A stretch of 64,000 nt of DNA from Anaerolineaceae bacterium (GTDB lineage: Bacteria > Chloroflexota > Anaerolineae > Aggregatilineales > Phototrophicaceae), in contig JACKCH010000011.1 of NCBI GenBank assembly GCA_020634115.1, forward strand, positions 911,683 to 975,682, in the 5' to 3' direction. Under the pieces are notes generated by a model that did not search any database, was not told where the DNA came from, and worked only from the letters and a program-made list of their open reading frames with translations. Within the stretch, counting starts at the first letter, position 1. Each line of letters starts with the position of its first letter. The position numbers were made by a program, and so were the translations under genes. Positions 26,162 through 34,600 of the stretch are shown one piece after another.

Positions 26162-27058
26162 TCATGCCGGGCAGCGGTACGCTTTACGGAGTGCCTCGTG
26201 TGCCTGCCGGCGATACATGAAGACCGAGGACATCGGCATCTCCAGCCGCGCCGCCATTACGTGGCAACTTTCGTGCTCCGCCATTCCCTCCAACACCGCG
26301 ACCATGCGCTCTGCCTGGCGATTTTTGAATGTCTCAACAACCTGCCAGAATGGCGTTTCATCGCCGCTGATGAACTTTTGCTTCCAGCCCAGCTTCGTCG
26401 GGATGAACACGCCGAGTAACTCCGCCAATTCCTCACGTACTGGCTTGACGACACTTGTCAGCCACCAGGCTTTCTTCGTGCCACTGCGACCGGCCAATGA
26501 TGCTGCATCATCTGGGGTGACCTCGGTCGTGATGTAATAGAGCGCGACCAGGTGCGGAAAGCTGTCCATATACTTCTCAGCCAAGTGCCGGATCACCCAC
26601 TCGAAGTCAATGCGGATGTCAATCGCCCGCGAGAACTCGGAATGCTCCGTGTAGTAGCGCCCCTCGTAACCTTCGATAATAAAGGCATCCGGGTCACCGC
26701 TGCGAGTCGCGAGGTCATCAAGGTAGACCTCATGGCTCATAGACCGGCGGACAAAAGTTGGTGGACGGCTGCGATCCAGCACCAGCCGGAGCGCATCGCC
26801 TTTGTTGGCCTTTGCCAGCAGATCCGAGTTCTGGCTCAAGTCCCACCACAGGTGCAGGAAACCCTCCTGGAGCATATCGGGAACGAATGCTTCCGGGCGT
26901 TTGTAGTAGCGCAGCAACCGGGTCAGGTTGGGGAGGAGATCGGTACGGATTTCGGCGAAACTCAGTTCACCAGCCCAACCGGTCGGGAACAACCGCTCAT
27001 GGCGGAAGGGGCGGATCTGCTGACGAATTTTGCTGCGAATTTCGGATGATGCGTTCAT
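26162..27058 (-). CDS. Sigma-70-like or HTH regulatory protein
   Basis: 298 residues from ATG 27058, which has GGAGGA six bases upstream. Residues about 55-75 (EAFVPDMLQEGFLHLWWDL) resemble sigma-70 region 2. Residues about 180-210 (DDAASLAGRSGTKKAWWLTS) and the end (MPMSSVFMYRRQAHEALRKA) look like helix-turn-helix segments. It may direct transcription of neighbouring cargo genes, but no target promoter is evident. Divergent from the TIR gene across a 315-bp gap. An alternative is a resolvase-like or phage regulatory HTH protein. Family assignment is tentative. Confidence 0.5.
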   Translation of the reverse strand: MNASSEIRSKIRQQIRPFRHERLFPTGWAGELSFAEIRTDLLPNLTRLLRYYKRPEAFVPDMLQEGFLHLWWDLSQNSDLLAKANKGDALRLVLDRSRPPTFVRRSMSHEVYLDDLATRSGDPDAFIIEGYEGRYYTEHSEFSRAIDIRIDFEWVIRHLAEKYMDSFPHLVALYYITTEVTPDDAASLAGRSGTKKAWWLTSVVKPVREELAELLGVFIPTKLGWKQKFISGDETPFWQVVETFKNRQAERMVAVLEGMAEHESCHVMAARLEMPMSSVFMYRRQAHEALRKAYRCPA

Positions 27059-27373
27059 GAGGTTCCTCCTCACACTGCTGGTTCCGCCAGATCGGTCGAG
27101 CGCAACGCTCACCAAGCCGGGGACAACGCAAAAGGGGGAACAGTCAAGCAATCCCGCCACTGCGGGATAGGCGGGTGGTTCGGTAGTCCCGTCCCGCTGC
27201 CGGGATGGGATTAGCTGCCGCAGGCAGCGACCGTACCGCCCGCCGGTGCTTGAGGGTGGGTTCCCTTGCGTTGTACAATCGCCGCGCCGACGTTGTGCGA
27301 GATAGAAAGTGATTGCACCATCGTCCGATCACCGATAAGATTATGGTGGTTGCATGGAACACGGGAGCAGCAC
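27059..27373. promoter_or_regulatory. Divergent intergenic region with palindromes
   Basis: No gene seen. ATCCCGC (27149-27155) pairs with GCGGGAT (27160-27166), and GCTGCC with GGCAGC follows near 27212-27227. The gap must hold the promoters of the leftward regulator gene and the rightward TIR gene. TACAAT at 27272 could be a -10 element for the TIR gene; no matching -35 box was convincing. Confidence 0.35.
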
Positions 27374-27709
27374 ATGGATTACGACGCTTTTATCAGCTAT
27401 GCCCATGCCGATGGGAAAGACGCTGCTCAGTCATTGAAAGCTACGCTGCGGGGAGCCTACCTCGACCAGCATGGCAACCGGGCCGGGGGTGCATGGCACG
27501 AGCAGATTCAGAAAGCGATCACCCAGTCGTCAGTGTTTTTCTTCCTGATTACTCCCGACAGTGTGACCTCCGATTTCTGCCAGCAGGAGTGGGCTTGGGC
27601 GCGGGCAGCCGAAAAGCCAATCATCCCGATGCTGATCGAGAGAGTGATCAAAATACTGGGAGCAGAAGGAACAGAGGCAAGAATAAGCCTGACACCCCAG
27701 GAAACCTGA
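27374..27709 (+). CDS. Short TIR-domain protein, probably truncated
   Basis: 111 residues. MDYDAFISYAHADGKD is a standard TIR start, followed by AWHEQIQKAITQSSVFFFLI and SDFCQQEWAWARAAEKPIIP, with the conserved Glu of NAD-cleaving TIR domains in QQEWAWA. The domain ends abruptly after IPMLIE and the last ~25 residues do not resemble a TIR domain or any effector part. TIR proteins in defence loci have a second sensing or signalling domain, which is missing here. The next gene starts 16 bases later, so a broken fusion is possible. ATG 27374 was chosen because the domain begins there. Confidence 0.6.
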   Translation: MDYDAFISYAHADGKDAAQSLKATLRGAYLDQHGNRAGGAWHEQIQKAITQSSVFFFLITPDSVTSDFCQQEWAWARAAEKPIIPMLIERVIKILGAEGTEARISLTPQET

Positions 27710-27725
27710 CAACGTTGGGATAGCC

Positions 27726-28583
27726 ATGAGCCTTACAAGCCTGATTGATGACCGCAGCAGCCCACTGGCACAGTGGATGGACAGCACCTTTGACCGTCGC
27801 GCCATCTCTGACCTGGTGAGCGAAGTCAATGACCATCTCGGCGAGCAGTCCATCCTGTTGTACGTTGAACACGGGGAATATGCCCTGGTCGGCACAGCGT
27901 TCGACTACCTGTTTCGCTGGCAGTTCGGCCCATTAGAAAAAGCAGTGGCATTAAATGGTGCGCTTGTTCTTGCACTGAAAGGGTGGAAGCTGGCTGTTCC
28001 AATTGTTCGGCATGTTTTGAAGGTTGGCAACAGAGCCAATGATTATCCGCACGATCAGGCCGTTGCCGCCGTCATTTTGTCGTGGTTTGAGGCTGTATTC
28101 CGGTCCCCTCGTATGCCCCATGAGCTACTTGCCGCCAGAGACTTTGCCACTGGGCAGGATGCCGTCACTTATCTGCGGCAGCAGATCAAGCCCGATGTGG
28201 TAAACGACCTGCTTCTGCTAAAGTCAAGTATTCCCCATGTGTGGCAGGGGCAGTCCATGACCGCACACCATCTCAATCCTACGTTTGCCGGGAGCATGGA
28301 CGTGGGTGGCGCAGATGCAGACTGGATATTCGATGGCACTCTCTATGACTGCAAAGTGAGCAAGGTTCAGCGCCCGTTCAGCCGGCGGGAGGTGTTGCAA
28401 GTCCTCGGCTATACTCTGCTCGACTACGATGATACCTACCACATCCACAGTGTCGGTTGGTACTACGCCCGGCAGCAGGCACGTCTCACCTACCCGCTGG
28501 ATGACCTGCTCGACTGCCTGCATGTTGCCCAGCCGCTGGCTGCACTCCGCCGTGAAGTTCGTAAGTTGCTGCGTGGAGGGTAA
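27726..28583 (+). CDS. Putative PD-(D/E)XK nuclease, cargo gene
   Basis: 285 residues, family not named. The C-terminal half holds GGADADWIFDGTLYDCKVSK, a D...D-x-K pattern of PD-(D/E)XK nucleases, followed by FSRREVLQVLGYTLLDYDD. The N-terminal half is helical without motif. It follows the short TIR gene on the same strand by 16 bases and may work with it in defence; that is inferred. The terminator at 28602 separates it from the converging RHS gene. Confidence 0.55.
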   Translation: MSLTSLIDDRSSPLAQWMDSTFDRRAISDLVSEVNDHLGEQSILLYVEHGEYALVGTAFDYLFRWQFGPLEKAVALNGALVLALKGWKLAVPIVRHVLKVGNRANDYPHDQAVAAVILSWFEAVFRSPRMPHELLAARDFATGQDAVTYLRQQIKPDVVNDLLLLKSSIPHVWQGQSMTAHHLNPTFAGSMDVGGADADWIFDGTLYDCKVSKVQRPFSRREVLQVLGYTLLDYDDTYHIHSVGWYYARQQARLTYPLDDLLDCLHVAQPLAALRREVRKLLRGG

Positions 28584-28601
28584 TTTAGGTTACAGTACAT
28601 A

Positions 28602-28631
28602 GCAAAAAGCCGCTGAGGTCATCAGCGGCTT
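28602..28631 (-). terminator. Rho-independent terminator of the RHS operon
   Basis: AAGCCGCTGA (28607-28616) pairs perfectly with TCAGCGGCTT (28622-28631). Read on the minus strand the hairpin is followed by TTTTT, so it ends the leftward RHS transcript. On the plus strand the T-run is absent, so it may serve the nuclease gene only weakly. Confidence 0.75.
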
Positions 28632-28671
28632 GACAGATCCAATGTTGATTGTAGGTCTTGTACTGCCCCAG

Positions 28672-31600
28672 TTATGGATACATCCCCGGCATACGCGCTG
28701 AGAAGCCCGGCGTATACTGCGACACCGGCAGCGACAGGGTGGGCATATCCGGCAGGTAGCCCCCCAGGATTTGCTGTACCCAGTCTAACCCGGTCTGTGT
28801 GTAGCCGTTGGTCATGGCATCGGTGATGTCCAGGACATCGGTATTTTCCCAGGGCTGTATCCGTGTTCCCAACAGTGTATCCAGTGCCGCCTGCGGGGTA
28901 TTGGCATCATCCATTGTGACGCTCGGCCAATCACCGACTCCCATGAAGCGTGTGTCGCGCACATACCCGGATTGGGTGGATGATAACGTGGGTAATCGGT
29001 AGCCGGGTGCGGTCTGCCCTAGTAACTGCGTCAGCGTCGTATTGGGCGCTTCAATGGGCGTGTTTAACGCGAGTTCATGATTCCAGAACGTGGTTTCTAA
29101 CCCGAACGTATCGCTCCACCGACCATCATACTGCCCTGGAATTGCCATTGTGTCCCATGAGAGTAGCCCCGTGGCCGGGTCGGTCTGCGGCCCAGGCTGG
29201 TTGTAGTGTTCGGACAGCCAGTCCGGTAGATTCAGGTAGCGATACCAGATCGTATCAGCGGTTTGAAACTGGGAATTCACCGCCGCATTCAGGCCATCGT
29301 TCGTCAATGCCAAGTGCGGCAGGTTTTCCTGACGTATCGTTTCCATCGTGGGCGTATGCTGTGCCGGGAATTGGGCGACGGCCTCTGCTAGAACTCGCAG
29401 GCCAGTATCCACATTCAAGCGGGCTTCCGGCATGGGTATCGCCACCGCCCGTGACGGATAGCCATAGACCGCACCGTTAGCATCCGGCCCCAGGGGATCG
29501 CGCTGCAAGAAGCGCCCAATCGTGGGGAGATAAGCCCGCCCGTCAATAAAAGCGATCCCGGTGGCCGCATCCACCACCATGCCGTTGAACAGGACATCCC
29601 CGGTCTCGAAAACCGGCGTTTCTTCCGCCAGTCCTAACCGGCAGGGGTCAACAATGTCAGCATCCACTAAAGAAGTATCCCCTGGCGCGACCCATCGCCC
29701 TCCCTCGAAGTTCCACGATGGTGCTTTAGGGTCAATGACTGCGCCATTGCCCTCCGAATCATATACAAACGACGGAGTCCGCGCCTCATTCAGGTAGACG
29801 AAGCTGCGCTCTCCCGCCCGAATGAGACGATCATAAGTATCGTAGGCGAAAGTCTGAACAACTGGTGTGTCTTCAGCGCCATTGTGCACCGCAACCAACC
29901 GGTTCGCGCCATCATAGACGTAGGTAGCACACACTTCCGGCACCAGGTCAACCACATCGCGTAAGTCCCCTTCTATTTCCTGTTTGGACTTCCAGCCGAC
30001 ATAGATGGTGTGAATCAGATTCCCTGCTTCATCGTAGTCGAAGTAATAACGGTGGATATCCGTCAGAATATCTTCAGTGTTCCAGTCTTTCAGCGGTTCC
30101 GCAGGTTGCGGTATTCCGCGTATGGTCTGTGCGATGAGTGGAAGGCCACCCGGATCAGGAGGCATATTGTCTGTCCTGGCATAGTGATATTCCACTGTTA
30201 CACTGATGTCATTCGCAAATTTCCGCTCATCAACTGACGTGGTGTTGCTGCTGGGTGGCGGCGTTGCCGAGTAATTGTCCTCCGGGTAGGGTATCGTGAT
30301 GGTCAATACGGATTGACTCTGGTCAGTGATGACCACGCCATCAGGCCGGTAGTCATAGGTGAAAGTATGAGCCGAATCGCCTGCGCCTACCGCTACACTC
30401 GCCACTCGGCCTGACTCATCATAGGTATAGACGTATTTGGCATAGGGTTCACCGCTTTCAATGCGGGTTAGGAGCATCAGACGGTTGATGTCCAGATTCG
30501 GGTTGGATTCATAGTGGAAGGTATAGGTCTCGCCACCAGCGCCGGTACTGTAGGTCGCGGGCAGGTTCAAACCATCCTCGGTGTAGGTCAACGTCGCTGA
30601 CGTTCCAAAGCCAATCAACTGACCGAAGAGGTTATAACTGTATGTGCTGTTCCTGTCGTCTATTTGTCTCCCAATCACATTCTCCAGGGCCTTCCGGTAA
30701 TCGGCAATATTGTCTGTATCCGGGGGTGCGTAAGAGTCAAACGTCCGGCTAGTCATCCGTCCCAGCGCATCATACTCGTACTGCTCAAGTGTCGCGCCCT
30801 CGTCGGTACACCCGTTAAGGTTATCATACGATGGCATCCCTGCTGCCAGATAACAAATGGCGGTGACATGGTCATTTGCATAAAAATACTGCAACCCTGA
30901 CCCTTCCGGCGTGGTCAGCATGATAAGCCGATTTGCCTCATCATACTCATACCTGTATTCATGAGGTTCCGATTGACCAGCTTGTTGCAAGGTATAGGTG
31001 GTCAGGTTGTTTGCATCGTCATATACAAAGGACTCGACAGTGCCATCCGGGTAAGTCATCTGCTTGACATTCCCGGCAGCATCATAATCATACATTGTCA
31101 CCAGAGAAACCCTATCCGCAGCGCCGCTGCAACCGGGTTCACCCTGGGACTGTGGTGTGCAGCGAATCTGTTCAAGCTGCTCAACCTGGCCGTGCTGATT
31201 CAGGGTGTAGTGGCGTTCCTCGCCCATGCCCTCGAATATCCATCCATCCGGCGTGGTGCGATAAATTTCCTCTAACTCCCCATTGCGCCGGACTTCGATT
31301 CGGGGGGTGACGTTGCCATTTCCGCGCGGCGTCACGTAGCGATAGTCCAGTTCGGTATCCCCGCTCACAATGCTGCGGATACGATTCAGCGCATCGAAAC
31401 GCAAAACATAGCTGGCAGAGGGCAGCGACAGAGTCATTTCGCTGCTGCCCGCTTCCTGGGAGATGACCCAGGTATATTGCAGGCTGCCCGACTGGGCGCT
31501 GGAATCAATACTTTCCAAACGTCCCAGGAGATCATAGCTGAACCCCAGTTGCCCCGAATTTTCAAAGGCAGTGATGAGACCGTTGGGCGTGCGTTCGAGC

Positions 31601-34600
31601 GTGCGCCGCCAGATCACGCGATAATCGTCGTTGTTATTAATTTTAATTTTACCCGTACTCAGCATCTGAATCAGATTACTGGTTTCCAGTGTGGGAAAAC
31701 TCTGAAGCTGATTCGGGGCGGGTAAGGTTTGATTCGGGCCGAATGATGCCAGATAACCCCGCTGGTCGTAACCCCACTGATACTTTGCACCGGTTGCATC
31801 GGTTGTGGCTATGAGCTGGCCCAGCGCGTTAAACTGGTAGCTGGTCGTATTGGTGCGTGGGTCGGTGTATGTGAGCCTCCGGTTGGAATCCCAGGCAAAC
31901 GTGTGTTGACGGTCATCAGGGGTAGTCACGCCGGTCAGCAGCGTCGGGTTATCCTCATCGTATTGATAGGTGAATCGGTCAACCTCAGTGCCATTCTGAC
32001 TGTGCGTGACAGACTCAACCATGCCATACTCATTATAGGCGTAAGTCGTGGTTTCATTGTTCTCAGTGACGACTTCAATCAACCATCCCATTGGGTCATA
32101 GGTGTATTCGGTGATGCGCCCCAGGCGATCCTCAATCCGTATGACCTGGTGAATATCGTTGTAAGTGAATTGCTGCGAAGTCTCGTCGTTCTCAGTGATG
32201 ACTTCAATCAACCGTCCCAAGAGGTCGTAGGTGTAGGTGAGGGTGACGTTATGGTCATCTGTCCATTGCATCAGGTCGCCTGCAAAGTTATAGATCATGA
32301 CCCAGGTCGCGGTCTGGTCGCCATCCAGGGAAGTCGCGGTCATGGTGACACGCCAGCGGTACTCTGTAATCGTATCCAGTGCATAGGTAAAGGTGCGCGT
32401 CCCGAATTCGTCGGTGACACTCAGCAGGCGGTCATGTGCGTCATATTCGTAGATCGCATCCACATCGCGGATGGCCTGGTCGCAGCTCACTGGCAGGTCG
32501 CTCGCGCCGCCGTGCCGGTGGTAGATCAGCCGGTAGGAGGCGTTATCCCCCCAGCAGCGCGTGACTTGGGTACTGGTATCGCTACTGGTATTGCCGCTAC
32601 CACCTGCCATTTGCAGGCGAATCAGGTCGCCTACCCCGGTTTGTTGGACGGTAAAATCAGCCGGCGCCTCGTTGCTGCTGAAACCACCTGTACTGGTTGA
32701 GTCCATTCCTGCAAGATATGGCCTGTCCCAATGCCAGTTAAATTCTGCGTTGGTGCCTAATGTCACTTTATTGGGCTGGATACCGGCGCTGTCAGCGCTG
32801 AAATCCCAACTCAGGGTGTAAGTCTGATTCGGTTGGTAAGTAACTTTGTCCAGCCGCTGCGCCGAATCGAAGGTGTAGTTAATTTCGATGGCCTGGCTTT
32901 CCCCGTAGTGTTCAGTTTGTGTAACCGTGCGCCCTGAATATTCATAAGTGGTTTCGTGGCCGGTTTCATCCACAGTGCGGGTCAGCCGCCCCTGCGCATC
33001 ATATTCCTGGATGCGTTTGCGTCCTTCAGCGTCGGTGCGGGTGATGATATATACACTATCCGAGGCCGAATAGGCGTATTGGGTCAGCAGGTAGTCCTCA
33101 CCGGCTTTCAAGCCGCAGTTTGCTACCACGTCGTCATCGCTTGAAGCCGCGCTATCATCACTTGAATTAACGAGTTCTATCACAGCACAGTCACCCTCGT
33201 TGAGGAAACTGATCTCCCCGGTCAGTCGTCCCAGTTCATCATAGGTGTAGCGGGTATGTCGCAGCAGATCTCCATTAGAGCCTTCCTGCAAACGGACTTC
33301 AATGAGCTGCTCCCGCGCATCATAGCGGTAGATCGTCACCGCATCAAACGGATCCGTCACCGTGACCTCGCGGCAGACCGGCGTCGGCGTGTTGGCGGTG
33401 TTGGCGCAGTTCAGCACCTTGTTCTGGATGCGGTAGAGATTCGCTTCATCATCGCCATCCTGTATCACCGTCACCTGTCCGAAGCCGTCATAGGCAAGCC
33501 GAACAATATACGGTTCGCTGCTTTCCCCTCCCCGATTGTGGAAATATGTAACCAACCCAACTGAGTTGTAGTCGTAGTAGGTTACAAGGTCGTTCAGAAG
33601 ATTCTCACCAATACGCTGCTGACGATTGACTTGTTGAACCCAGTTCTCTCTCCCACTATCACCATAACGAGAGATTCTATAGTCCGCACGATAGATCACG
33701 CGATTATTGGACACACGACCATTCTCGCTGATACGGCTGATGAAGATTGAATCACCGCTCAGGGCGTATCGAATGCTCAGTTCGGTTCCGTCATCATATT
33801 GGATGAAAGACGGATAGTTATACAACGTTTGCGAAGAGTTGGTTATTTGCGGGACACCACGTGAATTGTTGACTTTAAAATAGGACAAATTTCCATTCGC
33901 AATACTCGTCGCAATACTCGCCAGCACGAAATGTTGGATACGCCCTGAATTCTCCCTAACGAACGTATAATTAATAACACGCCGCTGGGGGTTGCCATTT
34001 TCACTGGATTCACTGAATGTCACTGTGCCGATGGCAAACTTATAGCTCCCCCCGCCATTTGTCCAGTCATAGCTGCGGGTCAGCCCCTGCGGGCCTGCAA
34101 TGCTGTCAAGCCGGTATCCGGCGGTGTTACTATTCCAATCACCGGATGTAATGGTGTAGGTGTATACGGTCTCAGCGTCTGCCATGTCCTTAATCGTGGT
34201 CTTTAGTACCCCGTTTCGCACCTCCTCATAACGCACCTCCTGTAACCACTTTTCGCCGGAATCATCCAGTGTGGCTGTCGTCAACCGTCCCGTATCATCG
34301 TAGGTATAGGACATCCGCTGGGCAAGCGGGGCGCGGGGATCATCATGCGATTCGAGCAGGTTGTCAGCGTTATAGGCATAATCCGCTATGGTGCGATTGG
34401 GGTAAATGACGCGGGTCAACCGGTTCTGCTCATCGTAGCGGTAGAGAGTCTCGTGGCAGTTGTCCTCCAAATCGCAGGCCAACCTGTAATCCGGGGTTCT
34501 GGTCATGTCGCGCAGGACACTGCGATAAATGTGATCGTGGTTATCATAGTACAGTTCGATCTCGCGCTGACTGGATTTATCCGTAACCCGTATAAAACGA

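Noticed and set aside
28672..29490. Named toxin domain at the RHS C-terminus
   Set aside because: No catalytic motif of a known polymorphic toxin and no small immunity gene downstream before the terminator.
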